A stretch of DNA of 64,000 nucleotides from Streptomyces rishiriensis. Lineage in GTDB: Bacteria > Actinomycetota > Actinomycetes > Streptomycetales > Streptomycetaceae. The position numbers and the translations under genes are program-made. The notes under the pieces are model-generated. The model saw nothing but the letters and a program-made list of their open reading frames with translations, was not told the origin of the DNA and ran no database searches. Where the stretch lies: positions 62,001 through 126,000 of the forward strand of contig NZ_BEWA01000024.1 in NCBI RefSeq assembly GCF_003112535.1, written 5' to 3'. Of this stretch, positions 8,219 to 15,629 are shown in pieces (position 1 is the first letter of the stretch; the number at the start of each line of letters is the position of its first letter).

Positions 8219-9886
8219 GTGAGCAACTCGCAGCACCTCGAGTACGAGCCGTACGGCGGTGGCGGGCCGTACGTCGACCTGCACAACGCAGAGACGGTCG
8301 CGTACGGCGTGTACGCGGCCCCCGGGACCTACGACGACACCTACCGGCCCGCGTACGAGGCCTACGACGACACCTACCGGCCCGCGTACGAGGCCTACGA
8401 GCCCCCGCAGCCGCCTCCGCCGCCCCCGTTCCGCGAGCCCTGCCCGGCGCCCGGGGCGCAGGACCCCTACGGGGCTCAGGGAGCGCACGGGGCCTACCCG
8501 GCGGACGCGGCGTACGGGCCCCGCGCGGCGTACGGGTCCTACGGATCGCACGACCCCTACGGGGCACGCCCCCGGCCGCCCGAGACCCTCCAGCTCCCGG
8601 CGCCCCTGCCCATGTCCCTGCCCGCGCCCCTGCCCATGTCCCTGCCCGTGTCCGGGCTCCTGGCCGTGCCCTCGCCCTCGCACCCGTTCCCGCCCCCGTC
8701 CTTGACCGAGCGCCGGCCCGTGCCGCCGTCCGGACCGGACGACCTGGGCGGACGGGCCGAGCGCCGCCGCAGATCCCGCTCCGCCGAGCGCCCGGAGTCC
8801 ACGATGCGCCGGCTGCTCCCGCAGGCGCTCGTCGTCGCGTTCCTGGCCGGCGGCACCACCGCCTTCGTCGCCGAGGACAAGGCGGTCGAGCTGACCGTCG
8901 ACGGCAAGCCGCGCACCCTGCACACCTTCGCCGACGACGTGAGCGAACTCCTGGCCGAGGAGGGCGTGAAGGTGGGGGCCCACGACGTGGTGGCGCCCGC
9001 CCCGGGCACGGCCCTCACCAGCGGCGACGAGATCGCCGTCCGCTACGGACGTCCCGTCCGGCTCACCCTGGACGGCCACCGCCAGGAGATGTGGACGACC
9101 GCGCACACCGTGGAGGAGGCGCTGCGGCAGCTGGGGGTGCGAGCGGAGGGCGCGTACATGTCCGTGTCGCGCTCGCAGCCCATCGGGCGCGCCGGGCTGG
9201 CGCTGGACGTGCGCACCGAGCGCTCGGTCACCGTCATGGCCGACGGCCGCGCCCGCACCGTCCGCACCAACGCGGCCACCGTACGCGAGGCGGTGCAGGC
9301 GGCCGGGATCGTCCTGCGCGGGCAGGACACCACCTCCGTCGACCCCGGCAGCTTCCCGCGCGACGGGCAGACGGTCACCGTGCTGCGGATCACCGGATCC
9401 CAGGAGGTGCGCGAGGAGCAGATCCCCTTCGCGGTGCGCCGTGTCGAGGACCCCTCGCTGTTCAAGGGCACGGAGGTGGTGGAGCGGTCCGGACAGCCCG
9501 GACTGCGCCGCATCACGTACGCCCTGCGCACCGTCAACGGCGTGCGGCAGCGGCCGCGGCGGATCCGCGACGAGGTCGTTCGGGCGCCGCGCACCCAGGT
9601 GGTCAAGGTCGGCACGAAGCCGCGGCCGACGTCCGTGCAGGGGGCCGACGGCCTGAACTGGCAGTCCCTCGCCGCCTGCGAGTCGGGCGGCCGGCCGAAC
9701 GCCGTCGACCCCTCGGGCACCTACGGCGGGCTCTACCAGTTCGACACCCGCACCTGGCAGAGCCTCGGCGGCAGCGGACGGCCCCAGGACGCGCCGGCCG
9801 CGGAGCAGACGTTCCGCGCGAAGAAGCTGTACGTGCGCCGTGGGGGCAGCCCCTGGCCGCACTGCGGGACGCGGCTGCACGGGTGA
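8219..9886 (+). CDS. rpfB: Resuscitation-promoting factor with DUF348 and G5 domains
   Basis: Cell-wall lytic transglycosylase-like protein that stimulates spore germination and outgrowth by cleaving peptidoglycan. Start GTG 8219, giving 555 residues. Residues 1-195 are a Tyr/Pro-rich low-complexity region containing a 33-bp tandem duplication (TYDDTYRPAYEAY twice). A membrane or signal segment lies at about 196-218 (LLPQALVVAFLAGGTTAF), then three DUF348 repeats (about 220-390), a G5 domain (about 395-465) and a C-terminal Rpf domain with the catalytic Glu at 488 in ACESGG and YGGLYQFDTRTWQSLGG. Gene order with ksgA and ispE equals that of M. tuberculosis rpfB. In S. coelicolor this orthologue has been called RpfC (SCO3150, from memory). 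The long N-terminal extension is unusual for RpfB. Confidence 0.93.
   Translation: MSNSQHLEYEPYGGGGPYVDLHNAETVAYGVYAAPGTYDDTYRPAYEAYDDTYRPAYEAYEPPQPPPPPPFREPCPAPGAQDPYGAQGAHGAYPADAAYGPRAAYGSYGSHDPYGARPRPPETLQLPAPLPMSLPAPLPMSLPVSGLLAVPSPSHPFPPPSLTERRPVPPSGPDDLGGRAERRRRSRSAERPESTMRRLLPQALVVAFLAGGTTAFVAEDKAVELTVDGKPRTLHTFADDVSELLAEEGVKVGAHDVVAPAPGTALTSGDEIAVRYGRPVRLTLDGHRQEMWTTAHTVEEALRQLGVRAEGAYMSVSRSQPIGRAGLALDVRTERSVTVMADGRARTVRTNAATVREAVQAAGIVLRGQDTTSVDPGSFPRDGQTVTVLRITGSQEVREEQIPFAVRRVEDPSLFKGTEVVERSGQPGLRRITYALRTVNGVRQRPRRIRDEVVRAPRTQVVKVGTKPRPTSVQGADGLNWQSLAACESGGRPNAVDPSGTYGGLYQFDTRTWQSLGGSGRPQDAPAAEQTFRAKKLYVRRGGSPWPHCGTRLHG
8328..8393 (+). repeat. Two 33-bp direct repeats inside the rpf gene
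   Basis: Two adjacent identical 33-base units at 8328-8360 and 8361-8393 keep the reading frame and encode a duplicated Tyr/Pro-rich unit in the cytoplasmic N-terminal region. A second in-frame 24-bp duplication (MSLPAPLP) lies at about 8600-8650. Confidence 0.7.
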
Positions 9887-9934
9887 GGCCCGGTGGCGGG
9901 CGGGAGGGCCGGCTCACCCCCGTACCCTTGTCCC

Positions 9935-10852
9935 GTGACCAGCAGCCCCACCCCCGACGCCCTCCTGGGCCCCGCCGACGTCCGCGAGCTCGCGGCGGTC
10001 CTCGGCGTGCGGCCCACCAAGCAGCGCGGCCAGAACTTCGTGATCGACGCGAACACGGTCCGCCGCATCGTCCGCACCGCGGAGGTCCGGCCCGACGACG
10101 TCGTCGTCGAGGTCGGCCCGGGGCTCGGCTCGCTCACCCTGGGGCTGCTGGAGGCCGCCGACCGGGTCACGGCCGTCGAGATCGACGACGTCCTGGCCGG
10201 CGCGCTGCCCGCGACGATCGCGGCGCGCATGCCGCAGCGCGCGGAGCGCTTCGCGCTGGTGCACTCCGACGCCATGCACGTGACCGGGCTGCCGGGTCCG
10301 GCCCCGACCGCGCTGGTCGCGAACCTGCCGTACAACGTGGCCGTGCCCGTGCTGCTGCACATGCTGGAGACCTTCCCGAGCATCGAGCGCACCCTCGTCA
10401 TGGTCCAGTCGGAGGTCGCCGACCGGCTCGCGGCCGGGCCCGGCTCGAAGGTGTACGGCGTGCCGTCCGTCAAGGCCAACTGGTACGCCCGCGTCAAGCG
10501 GGCCGGAGCGATCGGGCGCAACGTCTTCTGGCCCGCGCCGAACGTGGACAGCGGGCTGGTGTCGCTGGTGCGGCGGACCGAGCCGATCGCGACCACGGCG
10601 TCGCGGCGCGAGGTGTTCGCCGTCGTCGACGCGGCGTTCGCGCAGCGCCGCAAGACCCTGCGGGCGGCGCTGGCCGGCTGGGCGGGCTCCGCGGCGCGGG
10701 CCGAGGCCGCCCTCGTGGCGGCCGGAGTCTCCCCGCAGGCCCGCGGCGAGGCCCTCACGGTCGAGGAGTTCGCCAGGATCGCCGAGCACAAGCTGCCCGA
10801 GGAGCCGTCCGACGGGCCGTCCGACGGGCCGTCAGAGGAGTCGTCCGAGTGA
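9935..10852 (+). CDS. rsmA: 16S rRNA (adenine1518-N6/adenine1519-N6)-dimethyltransferase
   Basis: KsgA-type SAM-dependent enzyme that dimethylates A1518 and A1519 of 16S rRNA late in 30S assembly. I choose the GTG at 9935 (305 residues, VTSSPTPDALLGPADVRELA) over an upstream GTG at 9893, which would add a Pro/Gly-rich tail; no strong SD is visible for either. Motifs: KQRGQNFVIDANTVRRIV, VVEVGPGLGSLTLGLL for SAM binding, VEIDD, and the catalytic NLPYNVAVPVL. The C-terminal helical domain carries FAQRRKTLRAAL. Its stop overlaps the ispE start (GTGA), so the two are translationally coupled. Confidence 0.96.
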   Translation: MTSSPTPDALLGPADVRELAAVLGVRPTKQRGQNFVIDANTVRRIVRTAEVRPDDVVVEVGPGLGSLTLGLLEAADRVTAVEIDDVLAGALPATIAARMPQRAERFALVHSDAMHVTGLPGPAPTALVANLPYNVAVPVLLHMLETFPSIERTLVMVQSEVADRLAAGPGSKVYGVPSVKANWYARVKRAGAIGRNVFWPAPNVDSGLVSLVRRTEPIATTASRREVFAVVDAAFAQRRKTLRAALAGWAGSAARAEAALVAAGVSPQARGEALTVEEFARIAEHKLPEEPSDGPSDGPSEESSE

Positions 10853-11754
10853 GCGTCACGGTGCGGGTGCCCGCCAAGGTCAATGTGCAGCTGGCGGTGG
10901 GCGCCGCCCGCGCGGACGGCTTCCACGACCTGGCCAACGTCTTCCTGGCGGTCGGTCTGTACGACGAGGTGACGGTGACCCCGGCCGCCGGCCTCCGTGT
11001 CACCTGCGAGGGCCCGGACGCCGCGCAGGTCCCCCTGGACCGCACGAACCTGGCCGCGCGGGCCGCGATCGCGCTGGCCGGACGGTACGGCCGCACCCCC
11101 GACGTGCATCTGCACATCGCCAAGGACATCCCCGTCGCCGGCGGCATGGCGGGCGGCAGCGCGGACGGCGCGGGCGCCCTGCTGGCCTGCGACGCGCTGT
11201 GGGGCGTCGGCGCGTCCCGCGAGGAACTCCTCGACATCTGCGCCGAGCTGGGCAGCGACGTGCCGTTCAGCCTGGTCGGCGGCGCGGCCCTGGGCACCGG
11301 GCGCGGCGAGAAGCTGACGGCCCTGGAGACCCGCGGCGCGTTCCACTGGGTGTTCGCGATGGCCGGGCGGGGGCTGTCGACGCCGGCCGTGTTCCGCGAG
11401 TTCGACCGGCTCACGGCGGGGCTGGACGTCCCCGAGCCGGTCGCCTCGCGCGCACTCCTCGACGCCCTCGCCAAGGGCGACCCCGACGCGCTGGCGGCCA
11501 CCGTCTCCAACGACCTCCAGCCCGCCGCCCTTTCGCTCTTCCCCGAGCTGGCGGACACGCTCGCCGCGGGGCGGGCGGCCGGGGCGCTCGCGTGCCTCGT
11601 CTCGGGCTCCGGCCCGACCACCGCGTTCCTCGCCCGCGACCCCGAGGCCGCCGAGCACATCGCGCGGACGCTGCGCGCGTCGGGCACGTGCAGGAGCGTG
11701 CGTGTGGCCTCGGGCCCGGCGCCGGGGGCTACGGTCGTCGAGGGCGCGGCGTAG
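10849..11754 (+). CDS. ispE: 4-diphosphocytidyl-2-C-methyl-D-erythritol kinase
   Basis: GHMP kinase that phosphorylates CDP-ME in the non-mevalonate (MEP) isoprenoid pathway. GTG start overlaps the rsmA stop by four bases, with GAGGAG eight bases upstream. The product has 301 residues. N-terminal substrate motif PAKVNVQLAVGAARADGFHDL, ATP-binding motif PVAGGMAGGSADGAG with the conserved Gly/Ser loop at about residue 95, LGSDVPFSLVGGAALGTGRGE, and the C-terminal GHMP motif VSGSGPTTAFLA. Coupling with rsmA and rpf is widespread in actinobacteria. Confidence 0.96.
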   Translation: MSVTVRVPAKVNVQLAVGAARADGFHDLANVFLAVGLYDEVTVTPAAGLRVTCEGPDAAQVPLDRTNLAARAAIALAGRYGRTPDVHLHIAKDIPVAGGMAGGSADGAGALLACDALWGVGASREELLDICAELGSDVPFSLVGGAALGTGRGEKLTALETRGAFHWVFAMAGRGLSTPAVFREFDRLTAGLDVPEPVASRALLDALAKGDPDALAATVSNDLQPAALSLFPELADTLAAGRAAGALACLVSGSGPTTAFLARDPEAAEHIARTLRASGTCRSVRVASGPAPGATVVEGAA

Positions 11755-11760
11755 CGCTAC

Positions 11761-11855
11761 GGCGGTACGGCGTTCGGGCGGTCCGGCGGTACGGCGTTCG
11801 GGCGGTCCGGCGGTACGGCGTTCGGGCGGTCCGGCAGTACGGCGTCCGGCGGTCC
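11761..11855. repeat. 24-bp tandem repeat, 3.9 copies, after ispE
   Basis: Units of ggcggtacggcgttcgggcg plus gtcc run at 11761-11784, 11785-11808 and 11809-11832, with a diverged 23-base fourth unit at 11833-11855. It starts seven bases after the ispE stop codon. The first three copies are identical, suggesting recent slippage. Confidence 0.85.
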
Positions 11856-11946
11856 GGCTGCCGGTAATCGGGCTGCCGTGAGCGGTCCCCGCCCTCTAAG
11901 CTCCGTCGGCCGGTCACACCGTGGGACCGGCCGGGGGAGGACGCAC

Positions 11947-13236
11947 GTGAGGTCGACGGAACTGGTCGCGGCCGTCCGGCGGGGCGACGCCGAAGCGGTC
12001 CGGGAGCTGCTGGACGGCGGGGCGGACCCGGAGACCCGCGACCCGACCGACGGTCTTCCCCTGCTCTGCGCGGCCGTCGCGGCGTACGACGAGAAGGTCG
12101 CCGAGGCGCTGGTCGAGGCCGGCGCCGACCCGCTGCGCCCGCTGCCCGACGGCGGGACCCCGCTGCTGCGGGCGGTGGACGGCGGCTCGACGACCATGAC
12201 CTCCGCGCTGCTGCCGGAGACCGTGCGGCTGACGCCCGAACAGCGCGCGGAGCTGCTGGACCGGGCCCGGCTCTGGACCGGTGCCGACCTGGAGGCCGAG
12301 CTGCGCCGCAGGACGGGCGCTTCGGGGCCGGCGGGGCGCGAGCGGGTCGAGGACCCGGGCGGCTTCTGCCACTACGAGCAGATCACCCTGGGCGGGCTGA
12401 CCGTGCGCGACGGTCATGGCGGGGTGCTCATCCTGCTGGAGGAGTGCTTCGGGACGGGCGCGCCGTTCGACGAGGTGCTCGCGCGGGCGCTCGTGCGGCC
12501 GGACCGGGACCACGCGGTGTGGACGGAGGCGGTGGTCCGGCTGTCCTGGCGGCGGCACGAACCGACCTGGGCGGCCGCGGCCGGCCTGCGCGACCACCCG
12601 GACCGGCTGCACCGCCTCTTCGCCGCGGACCTGCTGAGGCTCATGGCCGCCAGTGACCCGCTCGACGGGTCCCGGGCGTCCGCGGGGCAGGACTTCGCGC
12701 TGTTCTTCCCGTGGGCCTCGACGGAGGAGGACCCCGAGGTGCTGGCGCTCGTGCTGGACGCGGTGGCCGACGAGGGCGAGGAGCACGCCGAGGAGATCGG
12801 GGCGCTCGGGCTGCGGTACGCGACCCATCCCGATCCCCGGGTGCGCTGTGTGGTGCCGTCCATGCTGTCCGGGTGGGACGGGGGAGGACGGGCAGGAGGG
12901 GGCGTGCAGGCGCGTTCCGCGCCGCTCGACGCCCTCTACGCGCTGGCGCGCGATCCGCACCGCGCGGTGCGCGAGCGGACGGCCTACCAGCTGACGCACG
13001 CCCGCGGGGAGGCGCCCGGCATCGGGGACGTGCTGGCCGGACTCCTCGACGACGAACTGCGGGAGACCCGGGTGCACGCGGCCCTCGGCCTCGCGCTGCG
13101 CGGCGACCCGCGCTGTGTGGAGGCCGCCCGTCGACTGCGTCCCCTCGACCCGGACGGCTGGCCCGACGGGGACCTCGTGCGGGCGATGTGGAGATACGAG
13201 GAGGCCACGGCGGGGACCGCCGCCGAGTCCCACTGA
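11947..13236 (+). CDS. Ankyrin-repeat protein with HEAT-like C-terminal region
   Basis: The GTG at 11947 is chosen because GGGGGAGGA sits five bases upstream; the earlier GTG at 11878 has no SD and would add a non-conserved Arg/Ser stretch. The product has 429 residues. The N-terminus (1-90) contains ankyrin-type repeats: VRELLDGGADPETRDPTDGL, PLLCAAV and VAEALVEAGADPLRPLPDGG. The middle carries a conserved segment CHYEQITLGG with many acidic residues, and the C-terminus (about 270-410) has Leu/Ala-rich alpha-helical repeats of HEAT type (HPDPRVRCVVPSML, DPHRAVRERTAYQLT, ETRVHAALGLALRGDPR). No signal or membrane segment. It is probably a cytoplasmic protein-protein interaction scaffold; no partner is evident. 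Its stop codon lies inside a 28-bp tandem repeat. Confidence 0.88.
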   Translation: MRSTELVAAVRRGDAEAVRELLDGGADPETRDPTDGLPLLCAAVAAYDEKVAEALVEAGADPLRPLPDGGTPLLRAVDGGSTTMTSALLPETVRLTPEQRAELLDRARLWTGADLEAELRRRTGASGPAGRERVEDPGGFCHYEQITLGGLTVRDGHGGVLILLEECFGTGAPFDEVLARALVRPDRDHAVWTEAVVRLSWRRHEPTWAAAAGLRDHPDRLHRLFAADLLRLMAASDPLDGSRASAGQDFALFFPWASTEEDPEVLALVLDAVADEGEEHAEEIGALGLRYATHPDPRVRCVVPSMLSGWDGGGRAGGGVQARSAPLDALYALARDPHRAVRERTAYQLTHARGEAPGIGDVLAGLLDDELRETRVHAALGLALRGDPRCVEAARRLRPLDPDGWPDGDLVRAMWRYEEATAGTAAESH

Positions 13237-13310
13237 CGACCGGCCGGTGGGCGAGTCCGACTGACGACCGGCCTGTGGGCGAGTCCGACTGACGACCGGC
13301 CTGTGGGCGC
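13233..13310. repeat. 28-bp tandem repeat spanning the stop codon of the ankyrin gene
   Basis: Units begin ctgacgaccggcc and end gagtccga at 13233-13260 and 13261-13288; a partial third unit runs from 13289. The TGA of the ankyrin gene (13234-13236) is part of the first unit, so the repeat either grew out of the gene end or supplied the stop. Confidence 0.8.
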
Positions 13311-13634
13311 GGACTCGGGTGGGGGGCCGTCCGCCGGGGCTTGCGGGAGGCAGCGTCCGCCGGGGGCGCGCAACCAGCCGTCGTCCACGGTCCGCCACCG
13401 CCCGTACGCCCCGACGCCCAGGGGCGCGAGCCGGCCGGTGCGCGCCGCCGCTGAGCAGCGCACACGCCTTTCACGCGCCGACGTCGGACATCGCGCGCCC
13501 CGCAGAGCCGTCTCCCCCTGCCCGCCCAGCTCCGCTGCCGTGGGTCCCCGGCCCCCCGGCCGGACGGGTGGGCGGGCGGTGCGGGCCGCCGGACTACCCT
13601 GGAGGGTCGATCGATCCCCCCGGGCAGGAGAGAA
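13237..13634. other. Gene-free region upstream of the ABC-F gene
   Basis: About 400 bases without a credible gene. It begins with the 28-bp repeats. At 13354-13440, read on the minus strand, lies a stretch with CGCGCCCCTGGG and CGGCTGGTTGCGCGC, which resembles from memory a dispersed intergenic sequence common in Streptomyces genomes. A GGGTCGATCGATCCC inverted repeat at about 13606-13620 just precedes the SD of the next gene. Confidence 0.45.
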
Positions 13635-15440
13635 ATGGCCGTCAATCTGGTCAATGTCGAGAACGTCAGCAAGGTGTACGGCACCCGTGCACTCCTCGAC
13701 GGCATCTCGCTCGGCGTGTCCGAAGGGGACCGGATCGGCGTCGTCGGCCGCAACGGCGACGGGAAGACCACGCTGATCCGCATGCTGGCCAAGCTGGAGG
13801 ACGCCGACACCGGCCGGGTCACGCACTCCGGCGGACTGCGCATGGGCGTGCTCACCCAGCACGACTCCCTCGACCCGGCCGCGACCGTCCGGCACGAGGT
13901 CATCCGCGACCTGGCCGACCACGAGTGGGCCGGCAACGCCAAGATCCGGGACGTGCTGACCGGACTGTTCGGCGGCCTCGACCTGCCCGGCTTCCCACAG
14001 GGCCTGGACACCGTCATCGGCCCCCTCTCCGGCGGTGAGCGCCGCCGGATCGCGCTGGCCAAGCTGCTGATCGACGAGCAGGACCTGATCGTCCTCGACG
14101 AGCCGACCAACCACCTCGACGTCGAGGGCATCTCCTGGCTCGCCCGGCACCTGCGCGAGCGCCGCTCCGCGCTCGTCTGCGTCACCCACGACCGCTGGTT
14201 CCTGGACCAGGTCTGCACCCGCATGTGGGACGTCCAGCGCGGCGACGTCCACGAGTACGAGGGCGGCTACTCCGACTACGTCTTCGCGCGCGCCGAGCGC
14301 GAGCGCATCGCCGCGACCGAGGAGACCAAGCGGCAGAACCTGGTCCGCAAGGAGCTGGCCTGGCTGCGGCGCGGCGCCCCCGCCCGCACCTCCAAGCCGC
14401 GCTTCCGCGTGGAGGCCGCCAACGAGCTCATCGCGGACGTGCCGCCGCCCCGGGACAGCAGCGAGCTGATGAAGTTCGCCTCCTCGCGGCTCGGCAGGAC
14501 GGTGTTCGACCTGGAGGACGTCACCGTCCAGGCCGGACAGAAGGTGCTGCTCCAGCACATCACCTGGCACCTCGGCCCGGGCGACCGCATCGGCCTGGTG
14601 GGCGTCAACGGCGCCGGCAAGACCTCCCTGCTGCGGGCCCTGGCCGACGCCGCCCGCAGCGAGGGCGAGACGCAGCCCGTGGCCGGCCGGATCGCCGTCG
14701 GCAAGACGGTCAAGCTGGCCTACCTCTCCCAGGAGGTCGGCGAGCTCGACCCGAACCTGCGGGTTCTGGAGGCCGTGCAGCAGGTGCGCGAGCGCGTCGA
14801 CCTCGGCAAGGGGCGCGAGATGACGGCCGGGCAGCTGTGCGAGACGTTCGGCTTCAACAAGGACAAGCAGTGGACGCCGGTCGGGGACCTGTCCGGCGGT
14901 GAGCGCCGGCGCCTGCAGATCCTGCGCCTGCTCATGGACGAGCCCAACGTCCTCTTCCTCGACGAGCCCACCAACGACCTCGACATCGAGACCCTCACCC
15001 AGCTGGAGGACCTCCTCGACGGCTGGCCCGGCTCGATGATCGTCATCTCCCACGACCGCTTCTTCGTGGAGCGCACCACCGACCGGGTCTTCGCGCTGCT
15101 CGGCGACGCCGCCCTGCGGATGCTCCCGCGCGGCATCGACGAGTACATCGAGCGCCGGCAGCGCATGGAGGAGGCCGCCGCCGCCTCCGCCCCGGCGGCC
15201 GCGCAGAAGGCCGCGCCGGAGAAGAGCGCGGCCGACCAGCGCGCCGCCAAGAAGGAACTGCAGAAGATCGAGCGGCAGTTGGACAAGGTCTCCGACAAGG
15301 AGGCCAAGCTGCACGCCCAGATCGCCGACCACGCCACCGACTTCGGGAAGGTCGCCGGACTGGACGCCCAGCTGCGGGAGTTGGCCTCCGAGCGCGAGGA
15401 ACTGGAGATGCGGTGGCTGGAACTCGCCGAGGACGCGTGA
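13635..15440 (+). CDS. ABC-F family ATPase (Uup/EttA-like)
   Basis: Soluble twin-ATPase protein of 601 residues without membrane segments. The ATG follows GCAGGAGAGAA. The first ABC domain has Walker A GRNGDGKTT, signature LSGGERRRIALAKLL and Walker B LIVLDEPTNHLD; the second has GVNGAGKTS, LSGGERRRLQILRLL and VLFLDEPTNDLD. A long charged inter-domain linker (about residues 215-275) and a C-terminal coiled coil rich in Lys/Glu/Leu (about 535-595) are of the Uup type. ABC-F proteins bind the ribosomal E site and affect translation; some give antibiotic resistance. No leader peptide or resistance context is visible, so a housekeeping translation factor is more likely. Confidence 0.93.
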   Translation: MAVNLVNVENVSKVYGTRALLDGISLGVSEGDRIGVVGRNGDGKTTLIRMLAKLEDADTGRVTHSGGLRMGVLTQHDSLDPAATVRHEVIRDLADHEWAGNAKIRDVLTGLFGGLDLPGFPQGLDTVIGPLSGGERRRIALAKLLIDEQDLIVLDEPTNHLDVEGISWLARHLRERRSALVCVTHDRWFLDQVCTRMWDVQRGDVHEYEGGYSDYVFARAERERIAATEETKRQNLVRKELAWLRRGAPARTSKPRFRVEAANELIADVPPPRDSSELMKFASSRLGRTVFDLEDVTVQAGQKVLLQHITWHLGPGDRIGLVGVNGAGKTSLLRALADAARSEGETQPVAGRIAVGKTVKLAYLSQEVGELDPNLRVLEAVQQVRERVDLGKGREMTAGQLCETFGFNKDKQWTPVGDLSGGERRRLQILRLLMDEPNVLFLDEPTNDLDIETLTQLEDLLDGWPGSMIVISHDRFFVERTTDRVFALLGDAALRMLPRGIDEYIERRQRMEEAAAASAPAAAQKAAPEKSAADQRAAKKELQKIERQLDKVSDKEAKLHAQIADHATDFGKVAGLDAQLRELASEREELEMRWLELAEDA

Positions 15441-15471
15441 AGGGTGCGTGAAGGCGCATAACGACGGCATC

Positions 15472-15514
15472 ACGGGCCGGTCCTCCCTTGGAAACAGGGG
15501 CGGATCCGGCCCGT
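15472..15514 (+). terminator. Terminator hairpin after the ABC-F gene
   Basis: The arms acgggccgg and ccggcccgt form a 9-bp stem that continues inward with a short tcc/gga pairing past a bulge. It lies 32 bases after the stop codon. Confidence 0.6.
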
Positions 15515-15629
15515 TGGCCTGTCAGCGCCGGGTGATAGAAAGAGCCGTCTGCGTACTTCTCAAGACGGCTCCAGGTGGTCACTGACCTGGGGGCGTGGCT
15601 AGAAAACAGTGACTAGGGGGAACACGCCG

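Noticed and set aside
8155..11754. 1199-codon plus-strand open frame
   Set aside because: Only its last 301 codons (ispE) are real; the earlier part is out of frame with rpf and rsmA.
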